A DNA stretch of 64,000 bases from Streptomyces qinglanensis (GCF_900111245.1 NZ_FOGO01000018.1:62001-126000), one strand, 5' to 3'; counted from the stretch's first letter, positions 35,925 through 44,888 are shown. Numbers and translations: made by a program. Notes: generated from the letters alone by a model not told the origin.

Positions 35925-36287
35925 ATGGCGGGACTTGTCAGCAAGAGCTTCGACGCGCCGGACGAGGTCCGGCCCTTCGAGGGCGGTACGGGGCAACTGG
36001 AGGTCGTCAACATGGCCGGGGGAGAGGTGGGCCGGGGGACGTTCCAGCCGGGCTGGCAGTGGTCCAAGCACGTCAGGCCGATCGCCGGGACGGAGAGCTG
36101 CCAGGCGGCGCACGCCGGGTACGTCGTCTCGGGGCGGATGAAGATCGTGATGGACGACGGCGACGAGGTCGAGATCGGGCCCGGTGACGCCCTGGACTGC
36201 CCGCCCGGACACGACGCCTGGGTCGTCGGCCAGGAACCCTGCGTCCTCATCGACTGGCAGGGCTTCTCGGGGTACGCCAAGCGCTGA
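35925..36287 (+). CDS. Cupin domain protein
   Basis: A 120-aa single-domain cupin. The two cupin motifs are visible in QPGWQWSKHVRPIAGTESCQ and GYVVSGRMKIVMDDGDEVEIGPGD, followed by CPPGHDAWVVG. His residues for a metal site are partly present (KHV, GHD). GGGAGG is 7 bases before the ATG. Substrate unknown. Confidence 0.85.
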   Translation: MAGLVSKSFDAPDEVRPFEGGTGQLEVVNMAGGEVGRGTFQPGWQWSKHVRPIAGTESCQAAHAGYVVSGRMKIVMDDGDEVEIGPGDALDCPPGHDAWVVGQEPCVLIDWQGFSGYAKR

Positions 36288-36357
36288 CGCCCGGCGCTCC
36301 GGCGCCCGGCGGCGCCCGGCCGGTGCCGGCCCGGCGGGCGCCCGGCCGGTTCCCGCA

Positions 36358-36363
36358 TACGCT
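36358..36363 (+). promoter_or_regulatory. Leaderless -10 box of the orphan kinase gene
   Basis: TACGCT lies 6 bases before ATG 36370. Confidence 0.4.
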
Positions 36364-36369
36364 CGGACC

Positions 36370-37749
36370 ATGACGATCCACCCCGTTTCGGCGCTGGCGC
36401 AGCGGCTGCTGCCTGGGGAACTGACCGCGGGGGGCACGACTGCGGGGGGCACGCCGGACCCGCGGCGGGTGCGACGCAGCGCCCGCGACTGGGTCGTCGA
36501 CGTCCTGCTGTTCGGCTGGGCGGTGCTGTGCTGGGCGGCGCTCTTCCAGCAGGCCGAGGCCAAGGAGTACCTGCCCGGCTGGCTGGTGGCGATCGATCCG
36601 CCGCTGGGTGCGCTGGCCTGCCTGTCGCTGTGGCTGCGGCGCAGGTGGCCGCTGGGCGTGGCGCTGGCGGCGGTGCCCGCCGCCGCGCTGACCGACACGG
36701 TCGTCGGCGCGCTCGCCGTCATCATCTTCAATCTGGCGCTGCGCGTGCCGCCCCGCACGGCCGCGCTGGTGCTGCTGCTGCATCTGGCGGCCACGCTTCC
36801 CTACGTGCTGCTCTACGGGGTGCCGCACGAGGAGCGCTGGACGGTCGCCGCGTTCGTCCTCGTCTTCTATCTGCTCTTCTTCACCTGGGGCAGTGCGACC
36901 CGGGCCCGGCGCCAGCTCGTGCTCAAGCTGCGCGAGGACGCGGTGCGCGCCCAGGCGGACCATACGCGGCGGCTGGCGGACGTGCGGCGGGCCGAGCGCC
37001 GGGCGATCGCCCGGGAGATGCACGACGTACTGGCGCACCGCGTCTCGCTGCTGTCCGTGCACGCGGGCGCGCTGGCCTACCGGACGCAGCGCACGGCTGC
37101 GGGCGAGGGCCCCGCGCTGGACGACGCGGAGATCGCCGAGAGCGCCACCGTCATCCGCGACAACGCGCACCAGGCGCTGGAGGAGCTGCGCGACGTGCTG
37201 CACGTGCTGCGCGAGGACGAGGAGGACGATGTCCCGGGTGCCTCCGGCGTCCCCGTCGACGCGACCGGGACGCCGGGGACGTCCGACGGTGCCCGGCCGC
37301 AGCCGGACCTGACGCGGCTGGGCGAACTGGTCGACGAGGCGCGGGCCGCGGGCCAGACCGTACGGCTGGAGCTGGCACTGCCCGAGCGGGCCGACGGCGA
37401 GGGCGGCTATCCGCTCCGCCCGCAGCTCCAGCGCACCGCCTACCGGGCCGTCCAGGAAGGGCTCACCAACGCGCGCAAGCACGCGCCGGGCCGGCCGGTG
37501 GAGGTGCGGGTGACGGGCGCAGTGGAGCAGGAGCTGACCGTCCGGGTCAGCAACCCGCTGCCGGCCGGCAGCGCCCCGGGGCGCACCGGCTCCCCGATCC
37601 CCGGCGCCGGTGCCGGGCTGACGGGGCTGCGGGAGCGGCTGGAGATCGAGGGCGGCACCCTCGCCTACGGCCCCGAGGACGGCATGTTCACGCTGACCGT
37701 CCGGCTGCCGTGGCCCCCTCCGGAGCCCGGATACGACGCGGGGCCCTGA
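36370..37749 (+). CDS. Sensor histidine kinase, NarL/DesK type
   Basis: A 459-aa kinase with about four or five membrane helices in the first 170 residues. The HisKA_3 dimerisation helix has the phospho-acceptor in ERRAIAREMHDVLAHRVSLL (His about 218). A C-terminal ATPase domain follows (RAVQEGLTNARKHAPG, GAGLTGLRERLEIEGG). Such kinases normally pair with a LuxR-type regulator, but none is adjacent. The ATG is preceded by a leaderless-type -10 box. Confidence 0.88.
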   Translation: MTIHPVSALAQRLLPGELTAGGTTAGGTPDPRRVRRSARDWVVDVLLFGWAVLCWAALFQQAEAKEYLPGWLVAIDPPLGALACLSLWLRRRWPLGVALAAVPAAALTDTVVGALAVIIFNLALRVPPRTAALVLLLHLAATLPYVLLYGVPHEERWTVAAFVLVFYLLFFTWGSATRARRQLVLKLREDAVRAQADHTRRLADVRRAERRAIAREMHDVLAHRVSLLSVHAGALAYRTQRTAAGEGPALDDAEIAESATVIRDNAHQALEELRDVLHVLREDEEDDVPGASGVPVDATGTPGTSDGARPQPDLTRLGELVDEARAAGQTVRLELALPERADGEGGYPLRPQLQRTAYRAVQEGLTNARKHAPGRPVEVRVTGAVEQELTVRVSNPLPAGSAPGRTGSPIPGAGAGLTGLRERLEIEGGTLAYGPEDGMFTLTVRLPWPPPEPGYDAGP

Positions 37750-37854
37750 CCGGCGCGAACCGGCCAGGACCCCGGGCGTGCTCGCGTGCTGTCCGCCGCA
37801 GCCCCCGGGCCCGCGTCCCGCGAGGCGCGGGCGCGGGGGCGTGACGGCAGCCGG

Positions 37855-38019
37855 TCAGCCGCAGGAACCCCCGCACTGGCAGGGGCCGCCCGACTGGCAG
37901 CCGCAGCCGCAGCCGGCACCGCACCCGCACGCCCCCAGCAGGGGCAGGTGCCGGGCTTCCGTCGGTGCGGTCGGCGGCTGGTCGGCCGTGGTCCGGAGCG
38001 GTTCGGTGGAGTCAGCCAT
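37855..38019 (-). CDS. Cysteine-rich 54-aa peptide
   Basis: ATG 38019 follows GAGGAGGG. The first 28 residues are Thr/Pro/Ala-rich; the last 26 hold eight Cys spaced by Gly (ACGCGAGCGCGC, then PCQCGGSCG). It looks like a metal-binding, metallothionein-like tail, but it could also be a RiPP-like precursor. No modifying enzyme is next to it. The neighbours are the orphan kinase and phoU. Confidence 0.6.
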   Translation of the reverse strand: MADSTEPLRTTADQPPTAPTEARHLPLLGACGCGAGCGCGCQSGGPCQCGGSCG

Positions 38020-38158
38020 CGTGCCCTCCTCGGCAGGGACAGTCATGGACAGACATGACCGTCTCCATTGCAGGCCGCGGCGGCACGGGCGCATCAAGGG
38101 CGCGCGGGTGCACGCCGCCCGGCGGGCGGTGCCCGCCGGGAGCGCCCCGGAGTGAGAG

Positions 38159-38965
38159 CTACCGGCTCTCGCCCGCCGCGGTCCCCTCGCCCGCGTCGTC
38201 CCCGCTGCCCGTGCTGCCCGGGGTGCCCGTGCTGCCCGTGCCGCCCGGAGTGCCCGTGCTGCCCGGGGTGCCGCCCGTGGCGGCGTCCGCCGCACCGGCC
38301 GCGGCGGCCGCGGGGTCGATCTCGTCCGCGTAGTCGCCGGTCACCAGGTAGACGACCCGGCGGGCCACCGACACGGCGTGGTCGGCGAACCGCTCGTAGT
38401 AGCGGCCCAGCAGAGTGACGTCCACGGCGGTCTCGATGCCGTGCTTCCAGCGGTCGTCCATCAGGTGCTGGAAGAGGGTGCGGTGCAGCAGGTCCATGGC
38501 GTCGTCGTCCTGCTCGAGCTGCATCGCCAGGTCGACGTCCTTGGTGACGATCACCTCGGCCGCCTTCGCCATCAGCCGCTGTGCGAGCTGCCCCATCTCC
38601 AGCAGGGTCGCCTGCAGGTCCTGGGGGACGGCCGACTCGGGGAAGCGCAGCCGGGCGACCTTCGCCACGTGCTGCGCCAGGTCACCCGAACGCTCCAGGT
38701 CGGCGCTCATCCGCAGCGAGGTGACGACGATCCGCAGATCGGTGGCGACCGGCTGCTGCCGGGCCAGCAGCTGTATCGCCCTGGTCTCCAGGTCGCGCTG
38801 GATGTCGTCGACCTTCTCGTCGGCGGCGATGACGCTCTCGGCGAGCTTGAGGTCCGCGTCCAGCATCGCCGTGGTGGCGCGCCCGACCGCGGAGCCGACG
38901 AGCCGGGCCATCTCGACCAGGCTGTCCCCGATCGAGTCCAGCTCCTCGTGGTACGCGTCCCGCAT
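38159..38965 (-). CDS. phoU: Phosphate signalling protein PhoU
   Basis: A 268-aa all-helical regulator that restrains PhoR kinase activity when phosphate is plentiful. Two PhoU repeats carry the metal-cluster motifs (DLRIVVTSLRMSADLERSGDLAQH, and LGRYYERFADHAVSVARR). A disordered tail (about 214-268) of GSTGTPG-type repeats replaces the usual short end. GGAAGGA precedes the ATG. It is divergent from phoR across a PHO-box-like region, the standard Streptomyces arrangement. Confidence 0.95.
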   Translation of the reverse strand: MRDAYHEELDSIGDSLVEMARLVGSAVGRATTAMLDADLKLAESVIAADEKVDDIQRDLETRAIQLLARQQPVATDLRIVVTSLRMSADLERSGDLAQHVAKVARLRFPESAVPQDLQATLLEMGQLAQRLMAKAAEVIVTKDVDLAMQLEQDDDAMDLLHRTLFQHLMDDRWKHGIETAVDVTLLGRYYERFADHAVSVARRVVYLVTGDYADEIDPAAAAAGAADAATGGTPGSTGTPGGTGSTGTPGSTGSGDDAGEGTAAGESR

Positions 38966-39083
38966 GGCTGTCCTTCCCTCGTACGAATGTTCTTCCGGGG
39001 CACACGGCCCCGGCCGTTCTCACGGGGTCGCTCGGGCCCCTACGCTCCCACGGTGCGCCCGAAATGCGACCGGTTCGGCCCTC

Positions 39084-39115
39084 CACGGTGAACCGGAGGC
39101 GCCGTGCGGGTAAAC
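39084..39115. promoter_or_regulatory. PHO-box-like operator
   Basis: On the minus strand two 7-mers near the GTTCACC consensus, GTTTACC and GTTCACC, are exactly 22 bp apart with a degenerate unit midway. This gives the 11-bp period of PhoP direct repeats. It lies between phoU and phoR. Confidence 0.65.
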
Positions 39116-39176
39116 ACTGGGCGACAGCTCTTTCGGCGGCGCCGTCCAGGGCTGGGGCACTCTCGCGAGAGGCGCA

Positions 39177-39182
39177 TAACCT
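39177..39182 (+). promoter_or_regulatory. Leaderless -10 box of phoR
   Basis: TAACCT lies 6 bases before ATG 39189, with no ribosome site. Confidence 0.45.
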
Positions 39183-39188
39183 GGGTGT

Positions 39189-40490
39189 ATGGACGTTAAT
39201 GCGGCCGTCGCCGCGGCAGCAGCGATCGCCGGGGTCTGTACCGGTGTGATCGCGATGCTGGCGTTCCGGTGGAGCGAGCGGGAGCAGGCCCGCCCCACCC
39301 GCACCTCCCTGCACACCGAGCCGGGGCTGCCCCCGGGTGTCGACACCGTACTGTCGGTGCTGCGCTCCTCGGCCGTGGTGCTGGACGAGAGCGACGCCGT
39401 CGTCAAGGCCAGCTCCGCCGCCTACGCGCTGGGTCTGGTGCGCGGCGGCAAGCTCGCCGTGGAGCCCATGCTCCAGATGGCCAGGGACACCAGACGGGAC
39501 GGCGAGATACGGCAGGTCGAGCTGGATCTGCCCCGGCGCGGCACGGGACGGGGTGATGCCCTCGCGGTCTCCGCACGGGTCGCCCCACTCGGCTCCCGGC
39601 TGGTCCTCCTGCTGGTGGAGGACCTGACCGAGGCCCGCAGGATCGAGGCGGTGCGGCGCGACTTCGTCGCCAACGTCAGCCATGAACTCAAGACCCCGGT
39701 CGGCGCGCTCTCGCTGCTCTCGGAGGCGGTGCTGGACGCCTCCGACGACCCGGAGGCGGTGCAGCGCTTCGCCGGGCGGATGCAGAACGAGGCGACCCGG
39801 CTGACCAACCTCGTCCAGGAGCTCATCGACCTCTCCCGGGTGCAGAACGACGACCCGCTGGAGGACTCCGAGTCCGTCCGGGTGGACGAACTGGTGACCG
39901 AGGCCATCGAGCGCAGCCGGCACAGCGCCGACAGCAAGCAGATCACCCTCCTCGCGGGCGGCACCGAGAGCCTGCACGTGTGGGGCAACCGCGGCCAGCT
40001 CGCCGCGGCGCTCGGCAACCTCGTGGAGAACGCCGTCAACTACTCACCGGCCCGCACCCGCGTCAAGGTCGCGGGCCGCCTCGCCCAGACCCCGGGCGGC
40101 GATCTGATCGAGATCGCCGTCACCGACCAGGGCATCGGCATCTCCGAACGCGACAAGGAACGCATCTTCGAGCGCTTCTACCGCGTCGACCCGGCCAGGT
40201 CCCGGGCCACCGGAGGCACCGGACTGGGCCTGTCCATCGTCAAGCACGTGGCCGCCTCGCACGGCGGAGAGGTCACCGTGTGGAGCGCCGAAGGACAGGG
40301 CTCCACCTTCACCCTGCGGCTGCCCGAGGCGGGCAGCGCGCGGGAGCAGGCCGCACTCGACAAGGCCGACCGGCTCGGCCGGAACCGCCTGTCGGGCGCA
40401 CTGCAGGAACCGGCCGCCTTCGAGGACGAGGAGCGGCCGTATGTCGATCAGGCTGATGAACAACTTTCCGCCCCGGAGGTCCTCCCGTGA
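39189..40490 (+). CDS. phoR: Phosphate sensor kinase PhoR (SenX3-like)
   Basis: A 433-aa kinase with one N-terminal membrane helix (AAVAAAAAIAGVCTGVIAML), a PAS-like region (about 50-145), the H-box FVANVSHELKTPVGALSLLSE, N-box LVENAVNYSP, G1 DQGIGI and G2 GTGLGLSIVKH. It phosphorylates PhoP under phosphate limitation. The stop overlaps the phoP GTG by 4 bases. In S. coelicolor the equivalents are, as I recall, SCO4229/SCO4230. Confidence 0.94.
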   Translation: MDVNAAVAAAAAIAGVCTGVIAMLAFRWSEREQARPTRTSLHTEPGLPPGVDTVLSVLRSSAVVLDESDAVVKASSAAYALGLVRGGKLAVEPMLQMARDTRRDGEIRQVELDLPRRGTGRGDALAVSARVAPLGSRLVLLLVEDLTEARRIEAVRRDFVANVSHELKTPVGALSLLSEAVLDASDDPEAVQRFAGRMQNEATRLTNLVQELIDLSRVQNDDPLEDSESVRVDELVTEAIERSRHSADSKQITLLAGGTESLHVWGNRGQLAAALGNLVENAVNYSPARTRVKVAGRLAQTPGGDLIEIAVTDQGIGISERDKERIFERFYRVDPARSRATGGTGLGLSIVKHVAASHGGEVTVWSAEGQGSTFTLRLPEAGSAREQAALDKADRLGRNRLSGALQEPAAFEDEERPYVDQADEQLSAPEVLP

Positions 40491-41170
40491 CCCGAGTGCT
40501 CGTCGTCGAGGACGAGGAATCGTTCAGCGACGCACTGTCGTACATGCTCCGTAAGGAAGGCTTCGAGGTCGCGGTCGCGGCCACGGGTCCCGACGGGCTC
40601 GACGAGTTCGAACGCAACGGCGCCGACCTGGTGCTGCTCGATCTGATGCTGCCGGGGCTGCCCGGCACCGAGGTCTGCCGGCAACTGCGGGGGCGCTCCA
40701 ACGTCCCGGTGATCATGGTGACGGCCAAGGACAGCGAGATCGACAAGGTGGTCGGTCTGGAAATAGGCGCCGACGACTACGTCACCAAGCCGTTCTCCTC
40801 GCGCGAGCTGGTGGCCCGCGTGCGCGCCGTGCTGCGCCGCCGCGGCGAGCCGGAGCAGGAGGTCGCGCCCGCGGCGCTGGAGGCGGGCCCGGTCCGGATG
40901 GACGTGGACCGGCACGTGGTCACCGTCGGCGGCGGCAAGGTCGACCTGCCGCTCAAGGAGTTCGACCTGCTGGAGATGCTGCTGCGGAACGCGGGGCGGG
41001 TGCTCACCCGGATGCAGCTCATCGACCGGGTCTGGGGCGCGGACTACGTGGGCGACACCAAGACCCTCGACGTGCACGTCAAGCGCCTCCGCGCCAAGAT
41101 CGAACCCGACCCGGGGGCGCCGCGCTACCTGGTGACGGTGCGCGGCCTCGGCTACAAGTTCGAGCCGTAG
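40487..41170 (+). CDS. phoP: Phosphate response regulator PhoP
   Basis: A 227-aa OmpR-family regulator. The receiver domain has the phospho-Asp in LVLLDLMLPGLPG, Thr in VTAKD and Lys in DDYVTKPFS. The winged helix reads LTRMQLIDRVWG... TLDVHVKRLRAKIEPD. GTG 40487 overlaps the phoR stop. It binds PHO boxes to control phosphate genes and, in streptomycetes, secondary metabolism. Confidence 0.95.
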   Translation: MTRVLVVEDEESFSDALSYMLRKEGFEVAVAATGPDGLDEFERNGADLVLLDLMLPGLPGTEVCRQLRGRSNVPVIMVTAKDSEIDKVVGLEIGADDYVTKPFSSRELVARVRAVLRRRGEPEQEVAPAALEAGPVRMDVDRHVVTVGGGKVDLPLKEFDLLEMLLRNAGRVLTRMQLIDRVWGADYVGDTKTLDVHVKRLRAKIEPDPGAPRYLVTVRGLGYKFEP

Positions 41171-41261
41171 GCCGGCCTGCCCCACCGCACCCGGCCACGC
41201 CCTTCGCGGGGCGCCGAGGAGGGGCTTCCGGGCGGCGGACCCGCCCCGGCGGAGTCCGAGC

Positions 41262-41310
41262 GGCGCCGGGCATGTGCCTGCGGTGCCGGGCATGTGCCTG
41301 CGGTGCCGGG
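41262..41310 (+). repeat. 20-bp tandem repeat
   Basis: About two and a half copies of CGGTGCCGGGCATGTGCCTG in the phoP-lipoprotein spacer. Confidence 0.8.
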
Positions 41311-41316
41311 CATGCA

Positions 41317-41363
41317 CGTACGGCGTGAGGCCGCACCCGTGGCGGGTGCGGCCTCACGCCGTA
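41317..41363. terminator. Bidirectional terminator after phoP
   Basis: A perfect 21-bp stem (41317-41337 with 41343-41363) and a 5-base loop between the convergent phoP and lipoprotein genes. Confidence 0.88.
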
Positions 41364-41408
41364 CGCATGTGTGATGCGGTCGCCCGAGGCGCCCGCGGAC
41401 CCCGCGGC

Positions 41409-42089
41409 TCAGTGGCCGGAGTGCTCGCCGCCCTGCTCGGTGCCCGGCGAGGTGCTGGGGGACGTCGCGCCCTCGCCCTGCTCGTCCGCGGAGGCGCCGG
41501 TGGAGGCGTCGGCGGACGGGCTGTCCGAGCCGCCCTCCCCGGGAGACGCGGAGGGGCCCTGCTCGGGCGCCCCGCCGGTCGGCGAGGAGTTCGGGCCGAC
41601 CGTCTCGAAGGCGTGCTTGGCGGGCAGGACGGTGGCCCGCAGCTTGACCGCGCCGGTCCGGCTCAGGTCGAACGCGACCGGCTGCGCATTGCCGTCCTTG
41701 ACGCCCGCGGCCTCGAAGTCCTGGAGCAGCGCGGAGGCGTTGCCCTTGCCGCCCAGTGCCAGCGAGCCGCCGGCCGGTACCACGAGCTTCTGCTCGCCCT
41801 TGGCGGGGCTCAGCTCGGCGCGTGCCCCGTCGACGCGGATGCCCTTGAGGGTCTGGTCCCGGTCCCCGTCGTTGAAGATCCGCGCCGTGACCGTCGCCTC
41901 GCCCGAACCCTTGGTGTCGGTGACGATGTTGGCGTTCTGGACCTTGATGACCCCGACGTGCGTCGCCGCGTTGTCGGGCTTGACCTCCAGCGTCTGCGCG
42001 TCGTTCCCGGCGCCGCAGGCGGTCAGCGAGACGGCGGCGAGCGCGAGGGTGGTGGCGGCGAGGGCGCCGCGACGAAGGCTGCTGCTCAC
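41409..42089 (-). CDS. Lipoprotein, DUF461-like
   Basis: A 226-aa exported protein with a lipobox (VSLTACG, Cys about 25), so lipid-anchored outside the membrane. A beta-rich domain follows (VGVIKVQNANIVTD, ATVTARIFNDGDRDQTLKGI, LVVPAGGSLALGGKG), as in the DUF461/PCu(A)C-like group. The last 60 residues are Ser/Gly/Glu-rich and end HSGH. Metal handling is possible but unproven. It is divergent from carD. Confidence 0.83.
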   Translation of the reverse strand: MSSSLRRGALAATTLALAAVSLTACGAGNDAQTLEVKPDNAATHVGVIKVQNANIVTDTKGSGEATVTARIFNDGDRDQTLKGIRVDGARAELSPAKGEQKLVVPAGGSLALGGKGNASALLQDFEAAGVKDGNAQPVAFDLSRTGAVKLRATVLPAKHAFETVGPNSSPTGGAPEQGPSASPGEGGSDSPSADASTGASADEQGEGATSPSTSPGTEQGGEHSGH

Positions 42090-42784
42090 GGCGGCGGCAA
42101 CTCCTAGGCGAGCTATGGCGGCGGCACGCTCCAGAGCGCGTGCCGGTCGCGTACGGATGGGGCTTTCGCGTGCGCGCTCAGATTACCGACAGCCCGCTGG
42201 GGCCCCGCACCCGACCCTCCGACCCGGGCTTCCGCCCCGGGCCCTCCGAGCCGGAGTTCCGACCCCGGCCCTCCCGACCCGGCCTTCCCGACCCGGTCCT
42301 CCGGCCCGGGCTTCCCATGGAGGGGGCGGGCGTCGTTCCGGGTGCCGCCCCGGCGTGGGGGCGGCAGGGGGCGCGCGGCAGTCCCGTGCGCCGTCGAATA
42401 GCTCCGGCCGCGGTGCGGGCGACCTCCGTACGGGCGATTCCAGGAGAATGCGAGAGCTCGATGAAGAATTGATCAACGGGCTCTTGCGGGGTCATTGATC
42501 AATTCCCGGAAAGCGGGAAGGGAGGCGCGAAGATGCTACTCCCTACAGTCGGACAAATCGGTCACTCCGGACGTGTCGTGGTGCACTTCCCGAGGTCCTC
42601 GGAGCCTGTTTCCGCGGGTGTGCAGAACCGCTCCGACCTGCGAATACCCGCTTGCATTGGTTGGTCGATGCACGATAGAGGGTCGCTTGTCAAGCCCCGA
42701 GATGCGCCCTGACCTGCGAAAACGCCATTCAGAAGACGTCGCCGCCGTGTTACCCTGGATAGCCACGGAAGGGGTACCTGACAC
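42090..42784. other. Divergent regulatory region lipoprotein/carD
   Basis: Almost 700 bp without a supported gene. Left part: CGACCCGGCCTTCC-type imperfect repeats (about 42215-42320). Middle: paired TTGATCAA sites. Right part: the presumed carD promoter, with GGAAGGGG before its ATG. Confidence 0.5.
42466..42505. promoter_or_regulatory. Paired TTGATCAA sites upstream of carD
   Basis: 10-base arms GAATTGATCA and TGATCAATTC are separated by 20 bases; each arm contains the palindrome TTGATCAA (42469 and 42495, 26 bp apart). This is markedly AT-rich for the genome. Confidence 0.5.
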
Positions 42785-43267
42785 ATGACGTTCAAGGTTG
42801 GCGACACCGTGGTCTATCCCCATCACGGGGCCGCGCTGATCGAGGCTATCGAAACTCGCCAGATCAAAGGCGTGGACAAGACCTACTTGGTTCTGAAGGT
42901 TGCGCAGGGCGATTTGACCGTTCGCGTCCCGGCGGACAATGCGGAGTTCGTAGGCGTGCGCGACGTCGTTGGTTCGGACGGGCTGGACAGGGTCTTCGAG
43001 GTGCTCCGCGCGCCGTACGCCGAGGAGCCGACCAACTGGTCCCGCCGCTACAAGGCGAATCTCGAGAAGCTCGCGTCCGGCGACGTGATCAAGGTGGCGG
43101 AGGTCGTGCGCGACCTGTGGCGCCGTGAGCGGGAGCGCGGCCTGTCCGCCGGTGAGAAGCGGATGCTGGCCAAGGCCCGGCAGATCCTGGTGAGCGAGCT
43201 GGCGCTGGCGGAGAACACGAACGAGGACAAGGCCGAGGCGCTGCTCGACGAGGTTCTCGCTTCCTGA
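42785..43267 (+). CDS. carD: CarD family transcription factor
   Basis: A 160-aa RNA polymerase beta-binding protein that stabilises open complexes, notably at rRNA promoters. The N-terminal RID/Tudor-like domain (MTFKVGDTVVYPHHGAALIEAIE) and the helical DNA-contacting domain (NWSRRYKANLEKLASGD, EVVRDLWRRERERGLSAGEKRML) are intact. GGAAGGGG precedes the ATG. The carD-ispD-ispF order is typical for actinobacteria. Confidence 0.95.
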   Translation: MTFKVGDTVVYPHHGAALIEAIETRQIKGVDKTYLVLKVAQGDLTVRVPADNAEFVGVRDVVGSDGLDRVFEVLRAPYAEEPTNWSRRYKANLEKLASGDVIKVAEVVRDLWRRERERGLSAGEKRMLAKARQILVSELALAENTNEDKAEALLDEVLAS

Positions 43268-43519
43268 CATTCGAACTGCCCCACGATGCCGCGGTGCCCG
43301 GATGACATCAGTCGTCGCCGGGCGCTGCGGCATGTTCGGCGGCATGTCCGGGCAGGTACGCCGAGTGACACTGACCACCGGTTCCCGGGGGGCGCATAGG
43401 CGGGCATGCGGCCGGACGGACCGCGTGCTGGGCCGGGCGCCCGACTCGACCGCTGGTCACGGAAAGGGCTCGATCGAGTGGCTGCGCCCGGCACTCCCGC
43501 CGACCCAGGGCGCCAACCC

Positions 43520-43543
43520 TGGCCTGGGGGTACCCCCAGGCCA
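43520..43543. terminator. 24-bp palindrome upstream of ispD
   Basis: A perfect 12+12 GC-rich palindrome centred on GGTACC. It may terminate carD transcripts; no T-run follows. Confidence 0.5.
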
Positions 43544-43585
43544 TACCCACCCCGGCTGAGGACACAAACCCTGAACGCGCTACCG

Positions 43586-44365
43586 ATGTCAATCGATTCC
43601 ACGGACTTCGCTCCTTCCGGTGATCAGCACTCCTCGGAGGCCCCCGGACCCCGCACGGCCGTCGTCATCCCCGCAGCGGGCAAGGGCGTACGGCTCGGCC
43701 CGGGAACCCCCAAGGCGCTGCGCGAGCTGGGCGGGACGCCGATGCTCGTGCACGCCGTACGGGCGACGGCGCGGGCGCGCGCCGTCGAACTGGTCGTCGT
43801 GGTGGCACCGCCGGACGGTGCCCCGGCCGTCCGCACCCTGCTGGACGAACACGGGCTCCCCGAGGTCGTCGTCGTACCCGGCGGCGGAACCCGCCAGGAC
43901 TCCGTACGCCTCGGACTGGCGGCACTGCCCGACACCGTCCAGACGGTGCTGGTGCACGACGCCGCCCGGCCGCTGGTGCCGGACGAGACGGTGGACGCCG
44001 TCGCGCGGGCCGTCCGCGCGGGCGCACCCGCCGTGGTGCCCGCACTCCCCGTCACCGACACCGTCAAGCAGGTCGAGCCCCGCCCCGGCGCCGAGCCGGA
44101 GCCCGTCACCGGCACCGTCGACCGCAGCCTGCTGCGGGCCGTGCAGACCCCGCAGGGCTTCGCCCGCACGGTCCTCGCCGAGGCGCACACCCGGCTGGTG
44201 GCCGAGGGCGACGGGGCCACGGACGACGCGGGCATGGTCGAACGGCTCGGCGTCGACGTGGTCGTCGTACCCGGCCACGAGGAGGCGTTCAAGGTGACGC
44301 GTCCCCTCGATCTGGTGCTCGCGGAGGCCGTGCTGGCCAGGAGGAGGGCGCACGATGCGTTCTGA
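43586..44365 (+). CDS. ispD: 2-C-methyl-D-erythritol 4-phosphate cytidylyltransferase
   Basis: MEP-pathway enzyme adding CMP to methylerythritol phosphate. The 259-aa product shows the nucleotide loop AAGKGVRLGPGTPKAL, VVPGGGTRQDSVRLGL, VLVHDAARPLV and TDDAGMVERLG. ATG 43586 was chosen because homology begins soon after it; no ribosome site is obvious. The end overlaps ispF by 11 bases. Confidence 0.95.
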   Translation: MSIDSTDFAPSGDQHSSEAPGPRTAVVIPAAGKGVRLGPGTPKALRELGGTPMLVHAVRATARARAVELVVVVAPPDGAPAVRTLLDEHGLPEVVVVPGGGTRQDSVRLGLAALPDTVQTVLVHDAARPLVPDETVDAVARAVRAGAPAVVPALPVTDTVKQVEPRPGAEPEPVTGTVDRSLLRAVQTPQGFARTVLAEAHTRLVAEGDGATDDAGMVERLGVDVVVVPGHEEAFKVTRPLDLVLAEAVLARRRAHDAF

Positions 44366-44888
44366 CGACACCGAGGACATTCAGGGCCCCGCCGGCCCCG
44401 CGCCGGCCGCCGCCCTGCCGCTGGTCGGCATCGGCACCGACGTGCACGCCTTCGAGGAAGGCCGCGAGCTGTGGTGCGGCGGACTGCTGTGGGAGGGCGA
44501 GCGCTACGGCCTCGCCGGGCACTCCGACGGCGACGTGGCCGCGCACGCGGCGTGCGACGCGCTGTTCTCCGCCGCCGGGCTCGGCGACCTCGGCACCCAC
44601 TTCGGCACGGACCGGCCCGAGTGGTCCGGCGCCTCGGGCGTCGCGCTGCTCTCCGAGGCGGCACGCATCGTGCGCGCGGCGGGATACGACATCGGCAATG
44701 TGGCCGTCCAGGTCATCGGCGTCCGGCCGAAGATCGGCAAGCGGCGGGCGGAGGCGGTGCGGGCGCTGACCGACGCGGTCGGTGCGCCCGTCTCGCTCTC
44801 CGGCACCACCACCGACGGGCTCGGGCTGACCGGGCGCGGCGAAGGGGTGGCGGCCGTTGCTACTGCGCTGGTCGTCCGCCGCGGCTGA
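44355..44888 (+). CDS. ispF: 2-C-methyl-D-erythritol 2,4-cyclodiphosphate synthase
   Basis: The next-but-one MEP enzyme, forming the cyclic diphosphate. The 177-aa protein has metal ligands in GTDVHAF and GHSDGDVAAHAACDAL, plus DLGTHFGTDRPEW and the CTP-binding SGTTTDGLGLTGRGEG. About 20 extra residues precede the core. Translation is coupled to ispD by overlap. Confidence 0.95.
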   Translation: MRSDDTEDIQGPAGPAPAAALPLVGIGTDVHAFEEGRELWCGGLLWEGERYGLAGHSDGDVAAHAACDALFSAAGLGDLGTHFGTDRPEWSGASGVALLSEAARIVRAAGYDIGNVAVQVIGVRPKIGKRRAEAVRALTDAVGAPVSLSGTTTDGLGLTGRGEGVAAVATALVVRRG

